DNA from: Eubacterium sp.
GTDB taxonomy: Bacteria > Bacillota > Clostridia > Lachnospirales > Lachnospiraceae
Assembly: GCA_017433295.1 (NCBI GenBank)
Contig: JAFRHL010000037.1
Coordinates: 1-64,000, forward strand
Reading direction: 5' to 3'
DNA length: 64,000 bases
Shown: positions 31,675 to 40,318 of the stretch, in pieces
Layout: every line of letters begins with the position of its first letter
Position numbering within the stretch: position 1 is the first letter of the stretch
Notes under the pieces: generated by a model
Told to the model about the DNA's origin: nothing
Database searches by the model: none
Seen by the model: the letters and a program-made list of their open reading frames with translations, nothing else
Program-made: the position numbers and the translations under genes

Positions 31675-34125
31675 ATGAAGAATATAATTCGGGTCGGTAC
31701 GAGAAAGAGCCTGCTGGCCCTGGCTCAGACCGACATTGTAAAACAGAAAATAGAAGAGGCATTTCCCGAGGTCACGGTGGAGATCGTGAAGATCGATACG
31801 AAGGGAGACCAGATCCTTGACAGGTCCCTGACTTCCTTTGGCGGAAAAGGCGTATTTACCGCCGAGCTGGAGGCGGAACTGCTCTCCGGCGCCATTGATA
31901 TTGCGGTCCACAGTGCCAAGGATATGCCCATGGAATTTCCGGAGGGACTCGCCATCGGTGCCGTACTGGACCGGGCCGATGTCAGGGATACCTTCGTGAC
32001 CACAAGCGGAAAAAAGCTTGCCGACCTTGAGCCGGGAAGCATAGTGGGGACCAGCTCCCTGCGCCGGGAGATCCTGATAAAGGAGATCAATCCCTATGTG
32101 CAGATCAGGTTGCTGCGCGGTAATGTGCAGACCCGCCTGCGCAAACTGAGGGAGGGCATGTATGACGGCATCATTCTGGCGGCTGCCGGAATTGAGCGTC
32201 TTGATTTGCATGAGGAGCAGGGTATTTATTACGAATATCTGGATCCGGATACATTTCTGCCGGCGGCGGGCCAGGGGATCCTGGCGGTGGAGAGCCGGAA
32301 GGATGACCGGGAGATCGCCCCGGTCCTTGCCGCCATCCACAGCCCGGCGGCGGAGCTTCTGCTGACTGCCGAGAGATCCTATCTGGTCACCATCGGGGGA
32401 AGCTGCAATGCCCCGGCGGCGGCACATTGTATAGAAGAAGACGGCAGGCTTATCATGAGGGCTATGTTTGTAAAGGACGGCATCCACGGAAGAAAGACAC
32501 TGAAAAGTGTGGAGCTTGACGGACCGGATGGCTCAGATCCCCTGGAGGCTGCCCGCAGGCTGGGTGAGGCTGCCGCAAAAGAAGTAAATAAAGGAATGGT
32601 ATACCTGGTGGGAGGCGGCCCCGGAGATGAAGATCTCTTCTCCAGAAAGGGACTGCGCCTGATTCGGGAGGCAGACGTGGTGGTCTATGATAATCTTGCC
32701 TCCAGTTCCCTCTTAAATGAAGTCCGGGATGACGCGGAACTCATTTATGCCGGGAAACGTTCCTCCCATCATCATTTAAAACAATATGAAACCAATCAGT
32801 TATTGATCGACCTGGCCCTTTCCGGGAAAAATGTAGTTCGCTTAAAGGGCGGCGATCCCTATATATTCGGCAGAGGCGGCGAGGAAGGCCAGGAGCTTCG
32901 GGAGGCCGGCGTGGATTTCGAAGTGGTGCCGGGCATATCCTCCTCCTATTCGGTACCTGCCTACTGCGGCATCCCCGTGACTCACAGGGACTATGCTTCT
33001 TCCTTCCATGTGATCACCGGCCATGAGGGCAGCCATAAGAATGGAGCAACTGTACTTGACTATGGCACACTGGCCAGGGAAGAGGGCACACTGATTTTTC
33101 TCATGGGCCTTAAGAACCTGCCCAATATCGTAAGCGCCCTGATTGAAAACGGGAAAGACCCCGCAACACCGGTGGGTGTTCTGCAGGAAGGGACCACCGC
33201 AAGGCAGAAGGTGGCCACAGGCTGCCTTTCCGATATTGTGGAGGTGGTAAAAAGAGAAGGGATTCGTACGCCCGCCATTACGGTAGTGGGCGATGTTGTC
33301 GGTCTCTCAAAGGTGCTGGACTGGTACGGCCATAAGCCCCTGTCGGGAAAGAGTGTGCTTGTTACGGGCAGCAGGGCCATGGTGGACCGCCTGTCCCCCA
33401 TCCTCAAGGAGGAAGGGGCCGAAGCTATTTCCTTCAGCCTGATACGGACAGAAAATCTCCATAATCCGCAGCTCAAGGAAGCGCTTAATGAAATTGATAC
33501 CTACAGCTGGATCATCTTTACCAGTGCCAACGGAGTAGCCTGCTTCTTTGAAGAGCTAAAAGAACTGAGGAAAGATATCAGAGAGTTTGCCCACATTCAT
33601 TTTGCTGTGATCGGCGAGGGAACAAAGAAGGCCTTGGAGGACCACGGGATCTACAGTGATTTTGTACCCACGGCATATTCTTCCGCGGATATGGCCCGGG
33701 CTATCCTGCCTCTTTTACAGGAGTCCGACCGGGTTCTGATGCTCAGGGCCCAGGAAGCCAATCAGGTGCTCCCGGATGCCTTTGATGCGGCACACATTTC
33801 CTATACCAATATCTCCCTCTATCATACAGTGAGGGATTACCGTAAGGCAGACGAGCTGAACCGCCTGATCGCCATGACAGACTATATTACATTTGCCAGC
33901 TCCAGCGCAGTAAAAGCCTTTGTGGAGATGGTGGATGATCTTTCCCTGGTTAAAGGAAAGTATATCAGCATCGGTCCCGTCACCACAAAGACGGCCGGGA
34001 AGCTGGGCCTTACCATAGATAAGACAGCCGTATCCTACACGGCCCGGGGCATCCTGGATATGATCCTGCAGGACGTGGCAGAAGAAAAGGCAGCTAGCCG
34101 GGAAAAAGGAGATGACCTGCCATGA
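31675..34125 (+). CDS. HemC-CobA-HemD triple fusion (uroporphyrinogen III / precorrin-2 synthesis)
   Basis: An 816-residue protein holding three complete enzymes. Residues about 1-305 are hydroxymethylbilane synthase (VGTRKSLLALAQT, HSAKDMP, GTSSLRRE, and the dipyrromethane-binding Cys in IGGSCNAP). About 308-550 are uroporphyrinogen-III C-methyltransferase (VYLVGGGPGDEDL, RLKGGDPYIFGRGGEE, VVPGISSSYSVPAYCGIPVTH). About 555-800 are uroporphyrinogen-III synthase (VLVTGSRAMVDRL, IIFTSANGV, ITFASSSAVKAF). It would turn porphobilinogen into precorrin-2 on one chain. ATG 31675 has GGAG upstream and is preferred over the ATG at 31660. Its stop overlaps cobS by four bases. Confidence 0.94.
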   Translation: MKNIIRVGTRKSLLALAQTDIVKQKIEEAFPEVTVEIVKIDTKGDQILDRSLTSFGGKGVFTAELEAELLSGAIDIAVHSAKDMPMEFPEGLAIGAVLDRADVRDTFVTTSGKKLADLEPGSIVGTSSLRREILIKEINPYVQIRLLRGNVQTRLRKLREGMYDGIILAAAGIERLDLHEEQGIYYEYLDPDTFLPAAGQGILAVESRKDDREIAPVLAAIHSPAAELLLTAERSYLVTIGGSCNAPAAAHCIEEDGRLIMRAMFVKDGIHGRKTLKSVELDGPDGSDPLEAARRLGEAAAKEVNKGMVYLVGGGPGDEDLFSRKGLRLIREADVVVYDNLASSSLLNEVRDDAELIYAGKRSSHHHLKQYETNQLLIDLALSGKNVVRLKGGDPYIFGRGGEEGQELREAGVDFEVVPGISSSYSVPAYCGIPVTHRDYASSFHVITGHEGSHKNGATVLDYGTLAREEGTLIFLMGLKNLPNIVSALIENGKDPATPVGVLQEGTTARQKVATGCLSDIVEVVKREGIRTPAITVVGDVVGLSKVLDWYGHKPLSGKSVLVTGSRAMVDRLSPILKEEGAEAISFSLIRTENLHNPQLKEALNEIDTYSWIIFTSANGVACFFEELKELRKDIREFAHIHFAVIGEGTKKALEDHGIYSDFVPTAYSSADMARAILPLLQESDRVLMLRAQEANQVLPDAFDAAHISYTNISLYHTVRDYRKADELNRLIAMTDYITFASSSAVKAFVEMVDDLSLVKGKYISIGPVTTKTAGKLGLTIDKTAVSYTARGILDMILQDVAEEKAASREKGDDLP

Positions 34126-34922
34126 AGACCCAGCTGAAGCGGTTTTTCCTGACCCTGGGTTTTATGACCCGTATTCCTGTGAACGTGGATCTGGGGGAGG
34201 TCAAGGACGAGGATATGCACAAGGGATTCCTTTACTATCCCGTGGTGGGCCTTATCATAGGCCTGGTGGACCTGGCGGTATACCTTCTGGTGACCCTGGT
34301 GCTGCCCGAGATCTTCGGAATCATCTTTGCCCTGCTGGCTAATTTCTGCGTAACGGGAGCCTTCCATCTGGACGGCCTTTCCGATACCGCCGACGGCATC
34401 TATTCCGCCAGGACCAGAGAGCGGATGCTGGAGATCATGAAGGACAGTCGCATAGGAACCAACGGAGCCATCGCCATGTGCTTTGACATTATGCTCAAAG
34501 TGGCAGGCCTTATCAGCATAGAATCCGGAATGAAATGGCTGATGATCCTCATGATGCCCATAGCGGGAAAAATGGTTCAGGGGGCCATTGTATATAAAGC
34601 AGTTTATCCCAGGGAAAAGGGAATCGGCATCTATGTGGGAACCATTGACCGTGGCACCCTGATCGGAACCATACTATTTGGCCTCATCTTTATGGGGGCG
34701 GCATTTTTCTACTGGGGTATCCTCATGTATGTGGTGCTTTTTGCCTTTGCCTATCTTTTCCGGGTCTATATCACCGGCAAGATCGGCGGCATCACCGGAG
34801 ATGTCATGGGAGCTGGCAGCGAGCTTTCCGAAGTGCTCCTGCTGATACTGGTGCTGATCATAACGAAATATGCCGGATTTCCCACAGGGGTGTGGGGCTG
34901 GCTGGCCGGCGCAGGGTTTTAG
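34122..34922 (+). CDS. cobS: Adenosylcobinamide-GDP ribazoletransferase (cobalamin synthase)
   Basis: A 266-residue integral membrane enzyme with about six helices, the conserved FHLDGLSDTADG motif near residue 83, KDSRIGTNGA, and ITGDVMGAGSELSE near the end. It joins the activated lower ligand (alpha-ribazole) to adenosylcobinamide-GDP, the last step of nucleotide loop assembly. Coupled to the fusion gene by an ATGA overlap. Confidence 0.95.
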   Translation: MKTQLKRFFLTLGFMTRIPVNVDLGEVKDEDMHKGFLYYPVVGLIIGLVDLAVYLLVTLVLPEIFGIIFALLANFCVTGAFHLDGLSDTADGIYSARTRERMLEIMKDSRIGTNGAIAMCFDIMLKVAGLISIESGMKWLMILMMPIAGKMVQGAIVYKAVYPREKGIGIYVGTIDRGTLIGTILFGLIFMGAAFFYWGILMYVVLFAFAYLFRVYITGKIGGITGDVMGAGSELSEVLLLILVLIITKYAGFPTGVWGWLAGAGF

Positions 34923-34979
34923 TGTAAAACAGACGCAGGTTTTGTGGGTTAACAGACGCAGGTTTTTGGATTAACAGAC

Positions 34980-35110
34980 GCAGGCCGGAGGCAGGCATAT
35001 CTCTGCAGGCTCCGTTCCTGCTCGGAAGCCTGTGATTATTTTTAAGCCGGGACCTTTCAGCTTCCTGCGCTGCAAAGTCGCCTGCGGAGATATGCCTGCC
35101 TCCGGCCTGC
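34980..35110. repeat. 31-bp inverted repeat (one mismatch)
   Basis: Left arm 34980-35010 (starting GCAGGCCGGAGGCAGGCATA) is the reverse complement of 35080-35110 with a single mismatch. The similarity extends loosely outward to a TTAA on each side. The arms are 69 bases apart. Confidence 0.85.
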
Positions 35111-35240
35111 TGGTTGTTTAAGGGAGAAGACCTGTGACAGCAGAAAGCAGAAATAAGCCCCGGAGGCCGATGTAGGCTGTAAACGTTGTACAAGGCCGGC
35201 AGTTTAAAGATAACAACAGGCTTCCGAGCAGGAACGGAGC
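35009..35240. repeat. 25-bp perfect inverted repeat, interleaved with the 31-bp pair
   Basis: Left arm 35009-35033 (starting GCTCCGTTCCTGCTCGGAAG) is the exact reverse complement of 35216-35240 (starting ACAGGCTTCCGAGCAGGAAC). The left arm begins inside the end of the first 31-bp arm, so the two pairs cannot both close completely in one strand without trading bases. Confidence 0.85.
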
Positions 35241-35331
35241 ATGAGGACAAATACTGGCCCTATCGATGCGTCAATTATAACGGAAAATGAGGACAATACC
35301 GGCCCTATCGATGCGTCAATTATAACAGAAG
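35241..35331 (+). repeat. Tandem 46/45-bp duplication before cobT
   Basis: Units 35241-35286 and 35287-35331 both start ATGAGGACAA and share CCCTATCGATGCGTCAATTA; they differ by one inserted A and a few substitutions. The unit's GAGGACAATACC resembles the cobT leader GGAGACAATACC directly before its ATG. Confidence 0.85.
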
Positions 35332-35363
35332 TTATAAAAATAAGAAGAACAGGAGACAATACC

Positions 35364-36422
35364 ATGTTGTTAGAGAAAACGATTCAGGCCATCCGCCCTC
35401 TGGACCAGGAGGCCATGGCCTTTACCCGGGCCAGGTGGAATACCCTGGGCAAGCCTCTCTACAGTCTGGGAAGGCTGGAAGAGATGGTTATCCAGTTTGC
35501 CGGGATCTACCGGGATAAAAAGCCCCATATGGGGAAAAAGGCAGTCATCGTTATGGCTGCGGATAACGGTGTGGTGGCTGAAGGAGTTACCCAGACCGGC
35601 CAGGAGGTTACGAAAACAGTTACAGAGAATATGACGAAGCATAATGCCACCATCTGTATCATGTCCGGTATGAGCGGGGCGGATGTATATCCCGTAGATA
35701 TAGGTATCGCCACAGATTGTGACAATCCCAAAGTACTTAATCGTAAGATAAAATACGGAACGGATAATATGCTCCATGGTCCGGCCATGTCCAGAGAGGA
35801 AGCCATCCGGGCCATTGAAGTGGGCATTGAGGTGGTTAATGACTTAAAGGAGAAGGGATATAATGTTCTGGCCACCGGAGAGATGGGCATCGGAAATACT
35901 TCCACCAGCAGTGCCATCTGTTCGGTTCTCCTGAACCAGTCCGTGGAGAAGGTGACCGGTAAGGGTGCCGGGCTATCCAGCAGGGATCTGGAGCATAAGA
36001 TCGAAGTGATCAGGGAAAGTATCCGGATCAACCATGTGGATCCGGAGGATCCCATAGATGTTCTTTCCAAGGTGGGCGGCCTGGATATCGCCGGCCTGGT
36101 GGGATGTTATATTGGTGCCGCCGCAGCGGGTATTCCGATTTTTATTGACGGATTTATTTCTTCCATTGCGGCTTTGCTGGCCATCAGAATCGCGCCGGCC
36201 TGTGATCCTTATCTGTTCCCATCCCACTGCTCCAACGAACCCGCCGGCCGGATGATCCTTGATGCCATGGGCAAGCAGCCCTATATTCTGGCCAATATGT
36301 GCCTGGGTGAGGGAACCGGAGCCGTGATGGGCTTTACCATTGCGGATTATGCTTTCAAGGCATACTGGGAACTGCCCAGCTTTGAGCAGACGGCTTTCGG
36401 AACCTACGAGGAGCTTGATTAA
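35364..36422 (+). CDS. cobT: Nicotinate-nucleotide-dimethylbenzimidazole phosphoribosyltransferase
   Basis: A 352-residue CobT. I chose ATG 35364 with AGGAG eight bases upstream, giving MLLEKTIQAIRPLD, the normal N-terminus; the 41 extra codons upstream are encoded by the tandem repeat. Visible motifs are MAADNGVVAEGVTQT, GEMGIGNTSTSSA, KVGGLDIAGLVGC, and the catalytic Glu in LGEGTGAVM. It makes alpha-ribazole phosphate for the lower ligand of B12. Confidence 0.95.
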   Translation: MLLEKTIQAIRPLDQEAMAFTRARWNTLGKPLYSLGRLEEMVIQFAGIYRDKKPHMGKKAVIVMAADNGVVAEGVTQTGQEVTKTVTENMTKHNATICIMSGMSGADVYPVDIGIATDCDNPKVLNRKIKYGTDNMLHGPAMSREEAIRAIEVGIEVVNDLKEKGYNVLATGEMGIGNTSTSSAICSVLLNQSVEKVTGKGAGLSSRDLEHKIEVIRESIRINHVDPEDPIDVLSKVGGLDIAGLVGCYIGAAAAGIPIFIDGFISSIAALLAIRIAPACDPYLFPSHCSNEPAGRMILDAMGKQPYILANMCLGEGTGAVMGFTIADYAFKAYWELPSFEQTAFGTYEELD

Positions 36423-36436
36423 CAGGGGGAATATAT

Positions 36437-37063
36437 ATGCTTGATAAAATACAGATTGTAAAACCTGAAGATATAGAAAAGCGCAGCATGGAGATCATCA
36501 CCAGCGAGCTTAACGGGAGAACCTGGCCCGATCCGGAGTTTGCCATCGTAAAGCGCTGTATCCATACTTCGGCGGATTTTGATTACGCCGATAATCTATG
36601 CTTTTCTGAAAATGCCGCAAAGCTGGGTATGGAGGCTATAAAGAAGGGAGCCCATATTGTGACGGATACCCGTATGGCATGGTCGGGTATCAACAAGAAG
36701 AAGCTGGCTTCCTTTGGTGGAGAGGCCCATTGCTTTATGTCAGATGAAGACGTGGCAAAGGAAGCGAAAGAGAGAGGCTGCACAAGAGCTGCCATCTGCA
36801 TGGAGAGGGGGGCAGCCTTAGGAGATAATGTGATCTTTGCCATCGGCAACGCTCCCACAGCCCTGATTCGCCTCTACGAACTGATACAGGAGGGAAAGAT
36901 AAATCCGGCCCTGATCATCGGCGCACCGGTGGGATTTGTAAATGTGGTGGAGTCCAAGGAGCTTATCATGGAAACGGCTGTGCCCTATATAGTCCCGAAA
37001 GGGCGTAAAGGGGGCAGCAATATAGCCGCCACTATCTGCAACGCCATGCTTTATCAGTTATGA
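36437..37063 (+). CDS. cbiC: Cobalt-precorrin-8 methylmutase
   Basis: A 208-residue CbiC with IVKRCIHTSADFDYADNL, which holds the catalytic His of the 1,5-methyl shift, DTRMAWSGI, IGNAPTALIRL and IIGAPVGFVNVVESKE. It converts cobalt-precorrin-8 to cobyrinate. It lies 14 bases after cobT, and its stop overlaps cbiD by four bases. Confidence 0.96.
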   Translation: MLDKIQIVKPEDIEKRSMEIITSELNGRTWPDPEFAIVKRCIHTSADFDYADNLCFSENAAKLGMEAIKKGAHIVTDTRMAWSGINKKKLASFGGEAHCFMSDEDVAKEAKERGCTRAAICMERGAALGDNVIFAIGNAPTALIRLYELIQEGKINPALIIGAPVGFVNVVESKELIMETAVPYIVPKGRKGGSNIAATICNAMLYQL

Positions 37064-38175
37064 AAAAATTAAGAGAAGGTGTGTCCACCGGCTCCTGCAT
37101 GACAGGGGGAGCGGCGGCGGCGGCCCTGTGGCTGACCACCGGCAAATGCCCGGACGTGGTAAGGGTGGACACTCCCATAGGAAAAACTTTATATCTGGAT
37201 GTCATCCCAAAGGCGCCGGGCACCTGCGCCATCATAAAGGATGCCGGAGACGACCCGGATGTGACCCATGGCAGCGAAATTATCACCAGAGTAGACCTGC
37301 TGCCCGGCGAGGGGGAGATTCGGTTTGCGGGCGGTGAAGGTGTTGGCACCATCACCCAGGAGGGATTAAAGCTTCCGGTGGGTGAGCCGGCCATCAATCC
37401 GGTACCCCGGGATATGGCAGTCAAAGCACTCAGAAAGATCATCGGCAGCCGGGGCGCCCTGGTTACCGTGACCATTCCCGGCGGGGAGGAGCTGGCAAAA
37501 AAGACCTTCAATCCCAGACTGGGCATTGTCGGCGGCCTGTCTGTCCTTGGCACCACCGGAATCGTCCGGCCCATGAGCGAGGAGGCCATGAAGGACTCCC
37601 TGCTGGCTGAGCTTGATATGTACGCCAGGCAGGGACACAGGTCCATCCTCTTTGTCCTTGGTACCACCGGGGAGAACGCCCTAAAAAAAATATATGGTGA
37701 ATTTGAATGTATATTGCAGGTCAGCAATTATATCGGCTTTATGATCGAGGAGGCCGTGGAGAGGGGCTTTACCCATATCCTTATCGGAGGCTTTGTGGGA
37801 AAGCTGGTTAAAGTAGCTTCGGGGACCATGAACACCCACAGCCATGTGTCGGATGGCAGGATCGAGACCATCTGCACCCATGCGGCCCTGCATGGAGCCC
37901 CGGTTAAAACCATCCGAAGGATCTATGACTGTCTGACCACCAAAAAGGCCATGGAGATCGTAAAAGAGGAGGGCCTTGATGTGATCTGGCCGGGTATGGC
38001 CCAAAAGGCATCCGCTTACTGTAAAAAAACTGCCCATGAAATGGCGGAGGTGGCAGTGATCTTTCTCGATGGACAAAATAAGATCCTGGCACAAAGTCCA
38101 AACACACCCGAGGTACTCGGGCACGTTCTGAAAAAGAATGGTGATATGGTTAATGACCCCGGAGGAGAAACATGA
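37060..38175 (+). CDS. cbiD: Cobalt-precorrin-5B C1-methyltransferase
   Basis: A 371-residue CbiD with LREGVSTGSCMTGGAAAAAL at the start, DAGDDPDVTHG, GEGVGTIT, VLGTTGIVRPMSEEA and GGFVGKLVKVASGTMNTHSH. It methylates C1 in the anaerobic route. It overlaps cbiC and the CbiE-CbiT gene by ATGA, consistent with tight coupling. Confidence 0.96.
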   Translation: MKKLREGVSTGSCMTGGAAAAALWLTTGKCPDVVRVDTPIGKTLYLDVIPKAPGTCAIIKDAGDDPDVTHGSEIITRVDLLPGEGEIRFAGGEGVGTITQEGLKLPVGEPAINPVPRDMAVKALRKIIGSRGALVTVTIPGGEELAKKTFNPRLGIVGGLSVLGTTGIVRPMSEEAMKDSLLAELDMYARQGHRSILFVLGTTGENALKKIYGEFECILQVSNYIGFMIEEAVERGFTHILIGGFVGKLVKVASGTMNTHSHVSDGRIETICTHAALHGAPVKTIRRIYDCLTTKKAMEIVKEEGLDVIWPGMAQKASAYCKKTAHEMAEVAVIFLDGQNKILAQSPNTPEVLGHVLKKNGDMVNDPGGET

Positions 38176-39437
38176 GTAAATTAACGATTATCGGTATCGG
38201 ACCGGGAAGTGAAGGCTATGTGATGCCTGCAGCAAAGACCTGTATGGAAAAGTCCCACACAGTGATCGCGGCGAAAAGGGTCCTGCCCATGCTGCAGTCT
38301 GTCTGTGACAGCCCGGCATCAGCCGGTTTGTCTGAACCAGGTATTCCAAAACCGGAGACGGTATTTTCTCCCATGGGCCGGATAAAGGATACCTTCGCCC
38401 AGATTGACAGCCTGCTGAAAGAAGATAAAGATGTAGCCCTGGTGGTAAGCGGAGATCCTCTCATGTACAGCCTGTACAAAACCATACTGAATGATCCCGT
38501 AAGCACGGACTGGGATATGGTGATCCTGCCGGGGATAGGGTCCCTGCAGATGCTGGGGGCCGCCCTGGGGGAAACCATGGAGGACGCCCGGATCGTCAGC
38601 GTTCACGGCCGAAGTAAGACCCCCGGTTCCATTGCCCTGACGGTAACGGAGAATCCCAAAGTATTTTTTCTGTGCAGCAAGGACCAGGGACCGGCCTGGC
38701 TTTCCCGGATCATGCTGGATTTCGGCCTTACGGATGTGACAGTATCTGCCGGAGCCAATCTCTCCTATGAGGATGAAATGGTCATAAGCGGCAGCCCTGC
38801 CCAGATGGCAGAGAAGGAATTTCCTGCATTATGTGTGGCCATGATCAAAAATCCGGCCCCCAAAGCTGTGACCAGGCCCTGTTTCTTGTCAGATGCAGAC
38901 TTTGAGAGAGACAAAACTCCCATGACCAAAGAGGAGATCCGGGTATTGATCCTTCATAAAATGAAGCTCCATGCGGATGATATTGTATGGGATATCGGCG
39001 CGGGGACAGGATCTGTTTCTGTTGAATGCGCAAGGCAGACACCCTTTGGGGAAGTGCATGCCGTGGAACGCAGCGAAAAGGCAATAGAGCTGATCCGTAA
39101 GAATAAAGAGAAGTTTTCCGTTGATCATCTGCACATTTATCATGGTGATGCCGCAGAAGAGGTGAAAAAGCTTCCGGTGCCGGACAAGGTATTTATCGGG
39201 GGCAGCGGCGGAAAGCTTGAGGAGATCATGGAGGTCATCGCCTCCTTTGATAAGAAGGTACAGGTGACCGTATCGGCGGTGACCCTTGAGACCATAGCTG
39301 AAGCCGAAGAGATATTAGGGAAATACGATCCCGGTTATGATGTGATCCAGGCCACGGTGGGCCGGGGCCGCAAGATCGGACAGTATCATATTATGGATAC
39401 CAATAATCCGGTCATGCTGTTTACGGCAGTTGTTTAA
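38172..39437 (+). CDS. CbiE-CbiT fusion: cobalt-precorrin-7 C5/C15 methylase and decarboxylase
   Basis: A 421-residue fusion. The N-terminal part (about 1-225) is the CbiE methylase (IIGIGPGSEGYVMPAA, VVSGDPLMYSLYKT). The C-terminal part (about 250-421) is the CbiT methylase-decarboxylase with SAM motif WDIGAGTGSVSVECA and FIGGSGGKLEEI. The order is like CobL of the aerobic pathway, but the neighbours are anaerobic-type. It carries out the C5 and C15 methylations and the ring-C acetate decarboxylation. Confidence 0.94.
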   Translation: MSKLTIIGIGPGSEGYVMPAAKTCMEKSHTVIAAKRVLPMLQSVCDSPASAGLSEPGIPKPETVFSPMGRIKDTFAQIDSLLKEDKDVALVVSGDPLMYSLYKTILNDPVSTDWDMVILPGIGSLQMLGAALGETMEDARIVSVHGRSKTPGSIALTVTENPKVFFLCSKDQGPAWLSRIMLDFGLTDVTVSAGANLSYEDEMVISGSPAQMAEKEFPALCVAMIKNPAPKAVTRPCFLSDADFERDKTPMTKEEIRVLILHKMKLHADDIVWDIGAGTGSVSVECARQTPFGEVHAVERSEKAIELIRKNKEKFSVDHLHIYHGDAAEEVKKLPVPDKVFIGGSGGKLEEIMEVIASFDKKVQVTVSAVTLETIAEAEEILGKYDPGYDVIQATVGRGRKIGQYHIMDTNNPVMLFTAVV

Positions 39438-39493
39438 GAGAAAAACCGGGCAGCTCCTGACAGAAGGTAAAAGACTCCGGAATATAGGAGAAA

Positions 39494-40276
39494 ATGAATA
39501 TGAACAAAAAAGCTTTAGTAGTAGTCAGCTTCGGAACCAGTGTGGATATTGCCTTTCCGGCCATCACCAATGTGGAGGAAAAGGTAAAAAAGGCTTTTCC
39601 GGACTATGATTTTTTCAGGGCATTTACTTCAAAAATGATTATCCGAAAGCTGGCCAGGACAAAGAATATTACCATCAACAGTCCCGAGGAGGTATTCGAG
39701 AAGCTGGTAGCGGAAGGCTGCCGGGAGGTCATCTGCCAGCCCACCCATATTATACCCGGTCTGGAGTATGAAAAGATGCTGGATATGATCACCCCCTATA
39801 AAGATGATTTTGATTCTTTCCGTGTTGGCAGGCCCCTGCTTACCACACCGGAGGATTATGAGGAAGTGGCCCATATTGTAATGCAGGAAATAACACATCC
39901 CCTTCCGGAGGATGAAGCATTTCTTCTGATGGGCCATGGGACGACCCATTCCGCTGACAGCACCTACTGTAAGATGGAGCATGTCCTCCGGGACCTGAAT
40001 TATGACAATACCTTTGTGGGAACCGTGGAAGGCTTCCCGGATCTGGATTATATCAGGGGACGCTTCAGGAGGAAACGGATCCGGAAGGTGACCATGATGC
40101 CCCTTCTGATCGTAGCCGGGGACCACGCAAGAAATGACCTGGCAGGAGAAAAAGAAGACTCCTGGAAGTCCGTTCTGGAAAAAGATGGTTACGAAACAGA
40201 GGTGATCCTTCAGGGACTGGGCGAGATAGATGCCATTGGCGAGTTTTTTGCTGAGCATGCGAAAGAGAGCCGTTAA
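39494..40276 (+). CDS. cbiK: Sirohydrochlorin cobaltochelatase
   Basis: A 260-residue CbiK-type chelatase with VVSFGTSVDIAFPAI, QPTHIIPGLEYEKM and LMGHGTTHSADSTY, giving the metal-binding histidines of the two half-domains, and the late MPLLIVAGDHARNDLAGE. It inserts cobalt into sirohydrochlorin, committing the precursor to B12. No signal peptide. The presence of CbiK marks the cobalt-early route. Confidence 0.95.
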   Translation: MNMNKKALVVVSFGTSVDIAFPAITNVEEKVKKAFPDYDFFRAFTSKMIIRKLARTKNITINSPEEVFEKLVAEGCREVICQPTHIIPGLEYEKMLDMITPYKDDFDSFRVGRPLLTTPEDYEEVAHIVMQEITHPLPEDEAFLLMGHGTTHSADSTYCKMEHVLRDLNYDNTFVGTVEGFPDLDYIRGRFRRKRIRKVTMMPLLIVAGDHARNDLAGEKEDSWKSVLEKDGYETEVILQGLGEIDAIGEFFAEHAKESR

Positions 40277-40318
40277 ACGTCTGATGATAATGATGATTAT
40301 AATGAAAAGGAGAAGACA

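Larger units (their letters stand above)
34923..35363. other. 441-base structured cobS-cobT gap
   Basis: No gene is evident. It contains three direct AACAGACGCAGG units (34951-34985 region and before), two interleaved long inverted repeats, listed separately, and a 46-bp tandem duplication just before cobT. An open frame from 35241 into cobT exists only because the tandem unit lacks stops. This is the least expected stretch inside an otherwise tight operon. Confidence 0.7.

Noticed and set aside
35241-35363. Upstream start for CobT adding 41 residues
   Set aside because: The extra codons are a DNA tandem repeat, and the internal ATG 35364 has the proper AGGAG site and normal N-terminus.
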